Source: a virus
Virus record (IMG/VR): IMGVR_UViG_3300046655_001278
Span: 62,001 to 126,000 of that record
DNA: 64,000 nucleotides
Direction: 5' to 3' (one strand)
The notes under the pieces are model-generated. The model did no database searches, was not told the DNA's origin, and saw only the letters and a program-made list of their open reading frames with translations. The translations under genes were made by a program, and so were the position numbers. Below are positions 1 to 7,810 of the stretch, one piece after another. Position 1 is the first letter of the stretch; each line of letters begins with the position of its first letter.

Positions 1-183
1 TTCACTTAGTTCTTTGTTTAGTCCTGTTTGTGGATTGCTACCCCAGGGTGTAATTGCAAATTTAAGTTCATGTGATGAAAACTTGTTGTACAATACAGAT
101 GCAATTTCACGGGCATGATCTCCATAACCACTTCTTGATAATAATGGAGATACATATAAAATTCGTTTTTTATCTTTGCTCAT
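1..183 (-). CDS. Glycosyltransferase, N-terminal fragment (runs off window)
   Basis: Only the first 61 codons are present; the gene continues beyond position 1. The ATG is at 183-181 and overlaps the TGA of the preceding minus-strand glycosyltransferase gene (ATGA), so the two are translationally coupled. The N-terminus is a hydrophobic strand (ILYVSPLL, residues 8-15) followed by SGYGDHAREIAS (residues 18-29). This is the usual first Rossmann strand and glycine-rich loop of GT-B, family-4-like glycosyltransferases. Acceptor and donor cannot be inferred. The family call rests on a short stretch plus its neighbour and is moderate. Confidence 0.6.
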   Translation of the reverse strand, partial: MSKDKKRILYVSPLLSRSGYGDHAREIASVLYNKFSSHELKFAITPWGSNPQTGLNKELSE

Positions 184-1433
184 ATCTTTTCAAATCTATA
201 CTTAGGAGAAGGTTTAAATGAATCTATGCTTTTATTAATGCCACCCTTGATTCCGTTAACCATTTGTTCCACAGAAAAATTGCTTTCAACATATTCCCTT
301 CCAAGTTTACCCTTCTCGTTAAGTTTGTCCTTATCCTGATATAGAGTTATCATAGCAGATGCAAGTGCATCGGAAGATATATAATCTTCATATAAGTAAT
401 TAGTAGTTCCGTCACCAGTCAAATGTCTAAGTGTGGGTTCTACACCAATGCCCCATGTATTATTGTTGTCAATTTGATCAAGCAATCCACCTGTGCGATT
501 ACATATTATAGGTGTTTCACACGCAAGTGATTCTAATGTTGCAAGTCCAAATCCTTCGTTACATGAAGCATTTACAGTAACACTTGCAGTATTATACATT
601 TGAGATAAAATTTCTGGACTAACCTTGGTTGTAGAAAATAATATATTACTATCATTAAATAAGTTATCACACATCTTAATAATGTCGTGTTTATTTTGAC
701 CGACTTGATTTGTGTGAATCATCATCAATATGTGTTTAGACTCTGACTTGGGGAGGGTGTTACACATTTTATCAAATGCTTCCATGACAACAGGTAGTTG
801 CTTTCTTCTCATGTTTACATTATTACATAAAAAACAGAACTCACACCCATCACCTAAAAGATTACTTCGTGACTCTACTGAAAATTTATCTTCCTGTTTT
901 TTGAATGTATTCAAGTCTACTCCATGTGGAACATAGTCACATGAAACATTTCCACCTGTAACTTCTTGAACAATCTGATGTGTTAATTTAGAAATACACC
1001 CAATCCAGTCACAACTATAATAAATACCTTTATTAAAAAACGGAGTAGGGTAATTGTCCCACACATGATAATAGCAGATTGGAATAGTTCTGCGAACTTT
1101 ATTTTCAATTGCATATAACCACTTATAGAACCTTGGGTCCGACATATGTAGAATAGCATCAATCTTTTCTGCTTTACAAATTCCCTCTACAAGTGACTCA
1201 TTACCGTAATTATTATTGCAATACAGTCTTACATAACTACCAGATGTATTGTACATTTGGTCTAATGACTTACTAACATCTACAACTTTTCCATTTTCTG
1301 GATGATTTGTTTTTGATGCCAATTGTATCCAATTGAAGTCAGACAATGTGTTGACTATTATGTCTTTGCATATATTTGCTACACCACTTGGGTATCTTAT
1401 GTCATCTCCAATTAACAATACATTTGGTTTCAT
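180..1433 (-). CDS. Family-4-like (GT-B) glycosyltransferase
   Basis: This 417-residue protein is the normal length for a GT-B glycosyltransferase. The N-terminus has a Rossmann strand (NVLLIGDD) and a glycine turn (PSGVANICKDI). The C-terminal half contains the nucleotide-sugar EX7E motif EGFGLATLE near residue 293, followed by ACETPIICNRTGG. That arrangement is typical of the group-1/GT4 family, which uses an activated sugar nucleotide in the cytoplasm. The gene is followed by a second glycosyltransferase with a 4-base ATGA overlap, so the two probably act in one pathway, for example decorating a virion protein, DNA or host glycan. The acceptor is unknown. The ATG at 1433 sits 7 bases after a TTGACT-N17-TACGAT promoter, with no room for a Shine-Dalgarno sequence. 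Confidence 0.85.
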   Translation of the reverse strand: MKPNVLLIGDDIRYPSGVANICKDIIVNTLSDFNWIQLASKTNHPENGKVVDVSKSLDQMYNTSGSYVRLYCNNNYGNESLVEGICKAEKIDAILHMSDPRFYKWLYAIENKVRRTIPICYYHVWDNYPTPFFNKGIYYSCDWIGCISKLTHQIVQEVTGGNVSCDYVPHGVDLNTFKKQEDKFSVESRSNLLGDGCEFCFLCNNVNMRRKQLPVVMEAFDKMCNTLPKSESKHILMMIHTNQVGQNKHDIIKMCDNLFNDSNILFSTTKVSPEILSQMYNTASVTVNASCNEGFGLATLESLACETPIICNRTGGLLDQIDNNNTWGIGVEPTLRHLTGDGTTNYLYEDYISSDALASAMITLYQDKDKLNEKGKLGREYVESNFSVEQMVNGIKGGINKSIDSFKPSPKYRFEKI

Positions 1434-1440
1434 TAAATGT

Positions 1441-1469
1441 ATCGTACAAAAATTATCTCAATAAGTCAA
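1441..1469 (-). promoter_or_regulatory. Sigma70-type promoter, leaderless for the 180-1433 gene
   Basis: On the minus strand TTGACT (1469-1464) is followed by a 17-base spacer and TACGAT (1446-1441), then 7 bases and the ATG at 1433. The expected start of transcription coincides with the start codon. The -35 matches 5/6 and the -10 matches 4/6 of consensus. Confidence 0.6.
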
Positions 1470-1667
1470 CTAATATTTTTTATTGTCAAGAATGGGATTT
1501 GTTTCATCGACCTGTTCTTTAAACTCTTTATCTGTGAGATATAAATGTATTGCACGATTAACCAACTTCTGAAGTGTCATTTCGGAGGTTAGAGTTTCAA
1601 TTTTGAATTCTTTGTACTTGTCAGATAGTACCTTGACAGTAGTTAATTTATAATTTGCATCATTCAT
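1470..1667 (-). CDS. Small ribbon-helix-helix-like protein
   Basis: This 65-residue protein has the pattern of a CopG/Arc-type ribbon-helix-helix DNA-binding protein. A short strand with alternating side chains (LTTVKVL, residues 8-14) is followed by helix A (SDKYKEFKIET) and helix B (TLQKLVNRAIHLYL, about residues 31-44), with a charged tail. RHH proteins bind operators as dimers through the strand pair. It lies between a Zn-ribbon protein and the two glycosyltransferases on the minus strand and could regulate that small unit. The call is by pattern only. The ATG at 1667 is 6 bases downstream of an AATATTTAT box, with no Shine-Dalgarno sequence. Confidence 0.55.
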   Translation of the reverse strand: MNDANYKLTTVKVLSDKYKEFKIETLTSEMTLQKLVNRAIHLYLTDKEFKEQVDETNPILDNKKY

Positions 1668-1673
1668 TTATAC

Positions 1674-1682
1674 ATAAATATT
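1674..1682 (-). promoter_or_regulatory. AATATTTAT late-type box (minus strand)
   Basis: The minus strand reads AATATTTAT, 6 bases before the ATG of the ribbon-helix-helix gene. It is the same sense-orientation box seen upstream of many plus-strand structural genes, which argues that the motif is directional. Confidence 0.5.
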
Positions 1683-1725
1683 GTTGAAAAATAGTTTTAA
1701 TCAAAAAAAATTATAAAAACTAATT

Positions 1726-2343
1726 TTATAACGAATCCCACTTCGGTGGAGTTAATGGACACTTACTGCTAGTGAGTAGTAATTTGCCACTTCCACATCC
1801 ACACTTCATGCATTTAGCAACGTTGGTATTTTTATTTTCCGACCAAAAAGAACATGATCTGCATATCGTAAGACGAGTTTCCCATTGTTTCGCATTGACA
1901 ACAGGTCTTCCACTTTTAGTCCATGCTAATAATGATTGTGCTAAATTAGAGGGCATATCCTTAAATCCTAAATTTTTTGCGGTAGTAACTTGAAACTCTT
2001 CACGACTCATAGATTCTTTGTTATTATTTGAATCATTATTATCAGTTTTAACATCTTTGTTTTCTATGTGTGGTTGCTCAACAACCTTAGATTCTTCACT
2101 TCTCTGAATGGCATCTTGTCTACTACTTTCTAACATTGCTCTAAGTTCTTCTGCCTTCTTGACTTCACTTTCATTATTTTCTTTTACTTCGGTTGTATTA
2201 AATACTGATTTGTCTTGATCGTTTGAATTATCTTCTATTTGACCTCCTGGTTCAAATCCTTTATTTATATACAAACTGTGAACTTCTTCAAATGTAGATT
2301 TGATTACACCCCTCTTTTTATATCTTTGATAATATTTTGCCAT
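1726..2343 (-). CDS. Zn-ribbon protein with acidic/Asn-rich linker
   Basis: This 205-residue protein has three parts. A basic N-terminus (MAKYYQRYKKRG) is followed by a low-complexity E/N/D/K-rich middle (about residues 35-110) and a C-terminal cysteine cluster. The cysteines are C161-x2-C164, C178-x2-C181, C183 and C195, which would bind one zinc ion in a ribbon fold. Before the cluster, a helix ending LLAWTKSGRPVVNAKQWETRL leads into ICRSCSFW. Similar C-terminal Zn-ribbons occur in uncharacterised proteins of aquatic T4-like phages. No enzymatic motif is visible. A nucleic-acid or protein-binding role is plausible but is inference. Confidence 0.6.
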   Translation of the reverse strand: MAKYYQRYKKRGVIKSTFEEVHSLYINKGFEPGGQIEDNSNDQDKSVFNTTEVKENNESEVKKAEELRAMLESSRQDAIQRSEESKVVEQPHIENKDVKTDNNDSNNNKESMSREEFQVTTAKNLGFKDMPSNLAQSLLAWTKSGRPVVNAKQWETRLTICRSCSFWSENKNTNVAKCMKCGCGSGKLLLTSSKCPLTPPKWDSL

Positions 2344-2385
2344 AACGTTTTAAAATTAATTGTACACTAAATACTTATATAAGAG

Positions 2386-2700
2386 ATGGAAGAAAAAATA
2401 CTAAAAATTCCAAGTGACAACAAATTACTTGAAGATGACCTCAAAAAAGATATAAAAAAGTATATAGACCAAATCTTCATCAGGTTTACTGAGGACATAA
2501 CTATTAACCATATACCCGATAGCATTAAGTTGTTTTCTTTTGATAATACTGAATTACAAGTCATTGTTAAAAAAGCAAGTTATATAGCAAATATAGAAAA
2601 TGCAATCAAAAAATACACGGAGGAAGAAGAGTATGAAAAATGTGCAAAACTGTTAAACCTAATAGACATAATAAATAAAAATAGAAATATAAATACTTAA
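2386..2700 (+). CDS. Small protein with UVR-motif-like C-terminus
   Basis: This is a 104-residue mostly helical, charged protein. The C-terminal segment (ENAIKKYTEEEEYEKCAKLL and onward, about residues 73-98) resembles the UVR coiled-coil motif of UvrB and UvrC in its spacing of Ala, acidic and Leu/Ile residues. That motif mediates UvrB-UvrC contact. No other domain is present. It is the first plus-strand gene, divergent from the Zn-ribbon gene with 42 bases between them, and is followed by phoH 40 bases later. The function is unknown and the UVR resemblance is a pattern match only. Confidence 0.5.
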   Translation: MEEKILKIPSDNKLLEDDLKKDIKKYIDQIFIRFTEDITINHIPDSIKLFSFDNTELQVIVKKASYIANIENAIKKYTEEEEYEKCAKLLNLIDIINKNRNINT

Positions 2701-2740
2701 GCCGCTATAGTCGCTTTATAAACTACAAGGAGAAAAACTG

Positions 2741-3484
2741 ATGTCAAGGAAAAAGCACAAAGATATTACAAAAAGTATTATTACAGATACTCAACTTCAA
2801 GAAATAATAAGAACTAACGAAGAGATTAGAAAGTTAAAAATAACCCATAAACCATTCACAGACAATCAGAAAAAATTTTTAGATGTTGGTTTAAATGAAT
2901 CAACAAAATTAATGTTTGTTAACGGTCCTGCTGGAAGTGCGAAAACATATATCAGCATATATTGTGGATTGCAATTTTTTAACAATAATGTAATAGAAGA
3001 ACTCGTTTATATAAGAAATGCAGTTGAAAGTTCAGATCACAAATTAGGTTTTTTACCAGGAGCACAAGACGATAAAATGGCTCCGTACTTAGAACCAATG
3101 AAAGATAAACTAGAAGAATTTTTAGATATAGTAGATATAAAATACTTACAGGAAGAAGAACGCATTTATGGACTTCCGGTTGGATACTTACGTGGTGCGT
3201 CTTGGGAAAACAAGTGTGTAATCGTAGATGAAGCACAGAACATGACAGAAAAAGAACTAATCACGATAATGACACGTGTCGGTGAAAATTGTAAATTGTT
3301 TATTTGTGGTGATAATATGCAAAGTGACATTGGCAACAAATCGGGTTTTACAAATATTAAAAGACTTTTTGCTGATGAAGAATCTAAAAACCAAGGCATT
3401 TATAGTTTTGATTTCACAGAAGATGACATAATTAGAAGTGAATTGGTTAAATTTATAGTTAAACGAATAAAAAGTTTAAAATAG
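2741..3484 (+). CDS. phoH: PhoH-like P-loop ATPase
   Basis: This 247-residue protein has the compact PhoH core. Walker A is GPAGSAKT (62-69), then comes VYIRNAVESSDHKLGFLPG (about 89-107, typical of PhoH), and Walker B is IVDEAQNMT (161-169) followed by a helicase-like CGDNMQSDI segment. PhoH-family ATPases are widespread in marine phages. They are often linked to phosphate stress or RNA metabolism, but their role in infection is unproven. There is no fused nuclease (PIN) domain. The ATG at 2741 has a good Shine-Dalgarno sequence (AAGGAGA about 8 bases upstream), unlike many genes here. There is no other gene between its stop and the structural gene at 3549. Confidence 0.93.
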   Translation: MSRKKHKDITKSIITDTQLQEIIRTNEEIRKLKITHKPFTDNQKKFLDVGLNESTKLMFVNGPAGSAKTYISIYCGLQFFNNNVIEELVYIRNAVESSDHKLGFLPGAQDDKMAPYLEPMKDKLEEFLDIVDIKYLQEEERIYGLPVGYLRGASWENKCVIVDEAQNMTEKELITIMTRVGENCKLFICGDNMQSDIGNKSGFTNIKRLFADEESKNQGIYSFDFTEDDIIRSELVKFIVKRIKSLK

Positions 3485-3513
3485 AAAATATTTATAGAAT
3501 AAAAAAATATATG

Positions 3514-3522
3514 TATATTTAT
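3514..3522 (+). promoter_or_regulatory. TATATTTAT late-type box
   Basis: A TATATTTAT box lies in the 64-base gap before the structural gene at 3549, 26 bases from its ATG. A TATAAT hexamer at 3538-3543 lies 5 bases before the ATG and could be an alternative -10 element. No Shine-Dalgarno sequence is visible. Confidence 0.45.
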
Positions 3523-3548
3523 GTTATATATATTTTCTATAATTAGAT

Positions 3549-5303
3549 ATGGCCAATCAGAAAATTACAGATTTAAACAAGAGTAGCAAATTATCAAATG
3601 ACGATTTGTTCATAGTTGTTGATAAAGACGAATATGCGTCTTCACCATCGGGTGAAACTAAATCAATTACCGCACAAAAACTTGCCGAGCAACTTGCATT
3701 ATTAAAACATGATGATGTGGGGATTAGATTCAGTGAATTGGCAGACGTACCAAACGAGTACACAGAAGCAGCTGGTGGTTTTATTAAAATCAAAGACTCG
3801 GGTGACGGAATTGAGTTTTCAGACTCTCCTGGTCATTCTGAAATATCTGCTGATTATTCTGAATTCTATCAAGATGTCGAGAATTCACAGGAAATTATAT
3901 ATAGAGTGGGTGATGTACTTGCACGTGATTTGGGAACTAATACTTTTAGACACGCATCCTCTGACAATCCTGACACAGCTGAAGTTGTTGGAATAATAAG
4001 AAGAGTTCGTAAAGACCTAGAGGGAAGCATAGAAAGAATAAATGTTGCATTCGGTGGTCATATAAAATTTGAAGAAACAATATTCGTAGAAAAGTTTCAA
4101 ATAGACACATCAGAAATACAGGCGAACGAATCGGTATTGGTTGGAGGAAAAACTTATTTCTTAGGAAGAAATGGAAAAATCGCAGACTTTGATCCTGCTG
4201 AACAATTAAATGATGACGAACCTCATGTCAGCAAACCCTTAATTATCGCAACAGGACCTCAGAGTGGTGTTTTTGTAAATTATCGTGGACTTATATGTGA
4301 AAAAACAGATCAACCAAATAAATTTGTTGTAGAGCATACTGCAAGTTGTAGCAAAATTAAAGTTGGAGACTTTGTAAGAGTTCGCAGAAAAATTCAAAGA
4401 AATATATCGGGTGGATTTGGTGACGCAACCGAAAAAGTATCTGAATTTGAAGGGGTTACAGAAAGTGTGCTTCCGAGTTATCTAGACTTTGAAAGTGGTG
4501 ATAGTCCATATGTGTTGTGTAATTCTGCTTCACAAAACTCACCTGACGAATTGCAAATTGATGATGCATATGGATGTGAAAGTATAGGAATAGTTACAAT
4601 TGCAACTGCGGATTATTTTCAAGTTCAAACAAGTGGAATGGTAAAATTTGAAATGCCAAGTGGTCTGATGATGTCGGAATCGGACACCAACTCAAAACCA
4701 AATGCAATTTTTAAACGAGGGTACACTTATTACCTTGATTCGTTTGATATCACCACCGATGTAAATTCTTATGCAGAACAATCAAAGAAACTAAGACGCA
4801 CCGTATACGATTATACTGCGGATGAAATGGATGACTGGTTTGATAATAGTGTCGGTGACTCTGATATTAAAAATGTAACCAACGGAGTAACTCCATTCAG
4901 AAATACTACAATAAACAATCCTTTTAAAAGAGATCCTGATACAAGAAAAGTAGTATCTTATGCAAAACCATTATTCTACGCAATATCAGAAGATCAGATT
5001 TTACTATTAAGTGATCCGGTTTACCCAACACCATACGATACCTGCAATGCAATTAATCCAAGTGTAAGTGAACCGTGTGTGTCAAAAAAGACCGAGAAAA
5101 ACTTTACTACCACTGTTGATTATGTAGCAGACGAATATTTAAACAAACAATGGCCTGACGCAAGTAAAGGGGATGTTGCAAATGTAAATTCAGTTAATTT
5201 TAATACAGGAACAATACAACTTGAAAAGTACATTAAAACTGAATTTAATGTTACAGTTGGTGGAAACATAAATTATGGTAATTGGGAAAGATCGGAAAAC
5301 TAA
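3549..5303 (+). CDS. Virion structural protein (paralogue of the 702-residue protein)
   Basis: This 584-residue protein starts ITDLNKSSKLSNDDLFIVVD, a pattern common at the N-terminus of phage neck or tail-fibre proteins that attach to the particle. The body is beta-rich and polar with few Lys/Arg clusters. A segment near residues 195-255 (KTYFLGRNGK, then PHVSKPLIIATGPQSGVFVN) is clearly alike in order and wording to KVYYLWDRNH...PIISKPLFVSTGTNTGMVLN in the protein encoded at 5702-7810. The two share a domain and probably sit in the same structure. The exact position in the virion is not identifiable. No Shine-Dalgarno sequence precedes the ATG. Confidence 0.7.
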   Translation: MANQKITDLNKSSKLSNDDLFIVVDKDEYASSPSGETKSITAQKLAEQLALLKHDDVGIRFSELADVPNEYTEAAGGFIKIKDSGDGIEFSDSPGHSEISADYSEFYQDVENSQEIIYRVGDVLARDLGTNTFRHASSDNPDTAEVVGIIRRVRKDLEGSIERINVAFGGHIKFEETIFVEKFQIDTSEIQANESVLVGGKTYFLGRNGKIADFDPAEQLNDDEPHVSKPLIIATGPQSGVFVNYRGLICEKTDQPNKFVVEHTASCSKIKVGDFVRVRRKIQRNISGGFGDATEKVSEFEGVTESVLPSYLDFESGDSPYVLCNSASQNSPDELQIDDAYGCESIGIVTIATADYFQVQTSGMVKFEMPSGLMMSESDTNSKPNAIFKRGYTYYLDSFDITTDVNSYAEQSKKLRRTVYDYTADEMDDWFDNSVGDSDIKNVTNGVTPFRNTTINNPFKRDPDTRKVVSYAKPLFYAISEDQILLLSDPVYPTPYDTCNAINPSVSEPCVSKKTEKNFTTTVDYVADEYLNKQWPDASKGDVANVNSVNFNTGTIQLEKYIKTEFNVTVGGNINYGNWERSEN

Positions 5304-5305
5304 TC

Positions 5306-5683
5306 ATGGGATCATTATACGATATAGGAAACTTTAGGTACAAGCATTTTACATTTTATTCAACGTGTGGGATGGATGAAAGTGGATGCCAAGACTTTGA
5401 AGATGTTGATAAAGAGATAAAAGGTTTTCTTAACTCGGTGTGGCCATTACATGGATTGTTAATTGGAGATTCATCCGAGGGAGATTATGCGTTTGTAACA
5501 TATGTGAATCAACAGACCGACGATAAACTCGATGTTGTCAAACATATTTCAAAAATACACATCTACACAAGAATGAGCCTCGGTGGAGGAAAAGAACCAG
5601 AGTGGGTAAAGGCCGTTGATCCTGTACCCACACTCGACTCAACTGCGTCATCACAACAAATATCCAGTTCTGATGATTCGTAA
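5306..5683 (+). CDS. Small conserved protein between two structural paralogues
   Basis: This is a 125-residue protein. The ATG at 5306, just after the upstream TAA (5301-5303), is preferred over a TTG at 5282 inside the upstream gene, because it needs no long overlap and starts a natural N-terminus (MGSLYDIGNFRYKHFTF). It has an acidic middle (DFEDVDKEIKGF) and a Ser-rich tail. No family was recognised. Its place between two paralogous structural genes suggests a minor virion or assembly role, which is inference. Confidence 0.6.
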   Translation: MGSLYDIGNFRYKHFTFYSTCGMDESGCQDFEDVDKEIKGFLNSVWPLHGLLIGDSSEGDYAFVTYVNQQTDDKLDVVKHISKIHIYTRMSLGGGKEPEWVKAVDPVPTLDSTASSQQISSSDDS

Positions 5684-5701
5684 AATTTAGAAAGAGGAAA
5701 C

Positions 5702-7810
5702 ATGGCAACACTACAAAACAGATCAGCATTTAATTTAAGAGGGTGTCAACCAATTGGTGGTCAGGCACTACAAACTACATCAAGTTCATGTGATGCTGAT
5801 GTTCTTGAGAATATATATGAACAAGTAAAGCAAGCAGCCAAAGACTACAGATGGGAGTCTGAAAGAACTACATTACGAGCAAAACTTACATACAATTGTC
5901 CTAAAGTTGGTGATGCAGTAAGATGGGACCCTAAAATAAATGGATTTAATTTAGCATACGCAATGTATGATACTAACAATCCATCCGACCAAGAGCACCT
6001 AATAGAAGTTGTTGGTATCGTAGAAAGTGTTAGTGTAACCTGCGATGGTTCGGGTAGTGAAATAAACGCAAACGAAACCGAAACAAATGCAGTAATAGTA
6101 ACTTCCGGGAAAGTATCATTTGATCAACTTAAATCAGAATCATATCTTGAAAGTGGGAAAGTTTACTATTTGTGGGACAGAAACCATCCTGCTCATGTTG
6201 CACTTGGTAATAATGTTTCATCTGATGTACATGAACCGATAATCAGTAAACCACTTTTTGTTTCAACAGGAACAAACACCGGAATGGTTTTAAATTATCG
6301 TCCCATGACAGGTTCACCAACGGGTGGTAGAGCACAAACAGAAAAGTATGAAATTGATATAGTAAAAACGGCTGCCGAAGGTGGTGGTTGGTTCATAACA
6401 ATAAAAAACATAGGTGGAATTGCATCAAGACACCCACTAATTGCCCAGATTGACTATAACAGAAGAACCGGACCAAGAGAGTCACTGAATGGTCAAGAGG
6501 TTCATACTATGTTCAAAAACATAGGAATTCTTCATAGCAAGGCAGTTGCCGATCAACATCCAACGGACACACTTGAATCAGAAACATCTTTTTATGTTAC
6601 AAAAAATTCTGAGTTTGGTATTAGTGGAGGAATTTCGGATAATATAATTGATGGACTAAACGGAGTCGGTGAAATTACCGTAACACTTAAGTCAAATACG
6701 GCAAATACCCAAAGTTCATCGTTACTAAAATCATTAATACCATTTCAAACAAGTCCAACTGCTCGTAGATTTCCAAACATCAAAGTACGTGGTGAGTGTG
6801 CATATGCGAGTCAACGAGACAACACAGAATCAGAAGACGAAAACAATTTATACATTGACAACAACGACACGGATATTCCAGACTTGGTTGTTTCTCCATC
6901 TGGTGCATCAACTGCGTATAGTTTTGAAGGTGTAATCTTTGAAATTACACTTGAAAAAGATGCTCAAAATGAAGAAATTTATGTGCCAATGGCAGATGAA
7001 ATGTATTTTAAAATAGATAGTCCAAGTTTAGACGAACCAATTATTAACAAATTTAAACTAACCGCAGAGCAGACTGCCGTAGAAATTATACCAGTCAACG
7101 AACTAGGTGAGGGTATAACAAAAGAAAATGTAACTCTGTCAGTAATAACACAGGACGGAGAAGAACTAAACATTAAACATTGGGGAAGAACCATACAACA
7201 ATCTTCGTATATATGTGATAGTGAAAGATGTTGTGATGAAGATAAAGTTACTGTTGATGTTAATGATGGTCTCACAAATGCTTCTGCAAAACTTGAGGAT
7301 TTATTAGTGGCAGACGGAGATAGTAAATTTATGACAACCGGTGTTAACGGAAAAACAATAGACACAACACCAAGATTACATACACTTGATCCTGAAAAAA
7401 CAATAGACTTACCATCAGGAACACCATCGAATGGATTAAGGTGTACATTTAAAAACGCACGTGAAAACACTATATTCTGTTATCCAAAGAATGTATTATC
7501 GGGAACACAACCCTCATTTATGGCAATTTACTTTAACGAAGCAAGACAAGGTACACTAGGCATAAGAAACGCAAAGGATTACGATCCACGATATATAGCA
7601 ATAGAAATAGGTGGTCAAGATACACTTAATGGTGCAGTTGTTACCGTTACATTAAATTCCGGACAAGAAAATGAGTGTTGCATAGACTTTAAGTTTGATG
7701 GAAGTGCAAACGGAACACACTATACATTCAGAGAACTATATCAAGCAGGATTAATTGTAAAAAGATCAAGCAACTCTGACATATTATTTGGAATAGAGGA
7801 TGGGGTGTAA
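5702..7810 (+). CDS. Virion structural protein (paralogue of the 584-residue protein)
   Basis: This 702-residue beta-rich protein has a Shine-Dalgarno sequence AGAGG before the ATG. Near residues 155-210 it carries KVYYLWDRNH and then PIISKPLFVSTGTNTGMVLN, matching the domain in the 3549-5303 product. A second region (residues about 230-500) lists features such as ITVTLKSN and a Ser/Thr-rich link. Cysteine pairs occur late (ICDSERCCDED near 500, NECCIDF near 660). It is followed by a glycosyltransferase gene overlapping by one base (TAATG), so that enzyme is co-expressed with this virion protein. A tail-fibre or neck location is likely but not proven. Confidence 0.7.
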   Translation: MATLQNRSAFNLRGCQPIGGQALQTTSSSCDADVLENIYEQVKQAAKDYRWESERTTLRAKLTYNCPKVGDAVRWDPKINGFNLAYAMYDTNNPSDQEHLIEVVGIVESVSVTCDGSGSEINANETETNAVIVTSGKVSFDQLKSESYLESGKVYYLWDRNHPAHVALGNNVSSDVHEPIISKPLFVSTGTNTGMVLNYRPMTGSPTGGRAQTEKYEIDIVKTAAEGGGWFITIKNIGGIASRHPLIAQIDYNRRTGPRESLNGQEVHTMFKNIGILHSKAVADQHPTDTLESETSFYVTKNSEFGISGGISDNIIDGLNGVGEITVTLKSNTANTQSSSLLKSLIPFQTSPTARRFPNIKVRGECAYASQRDNTESEDENNLYIDNNDTDIPDLVVSPSGASTAYSFEGVIFEITLEKDAQNEEIYVPMADEMYFKIDSPSLDEPIINKFKLTAEQTAVEIIPVNELGEGITKENVTLSVITQDGEELNIKHWGRTIQQSSYICDSERCCDEDKVTVDVNDGLTNASAKLEDLLVADGDSKFMTTGVNGKTIDTTPRLHTLDPEKTIDLPSGTPSNGLRCTFKNARENTIFCYPKNVLSGTQPSFMAIYFNEARQGTLGIRNAKDYDPRYIAIEIGGQDTLNGAVVTVTLNSGQENECCIDFKFDGSANGTHYTFRELYQAGLIVKRSSNSDILFGIEDGV

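Noticed and set aside
6979-7470. 163-codon minus-strand frame
   Set aside because: It lies wholly inside the 702-residue structural gene and has no promoter, ribosome-binding site or family features.
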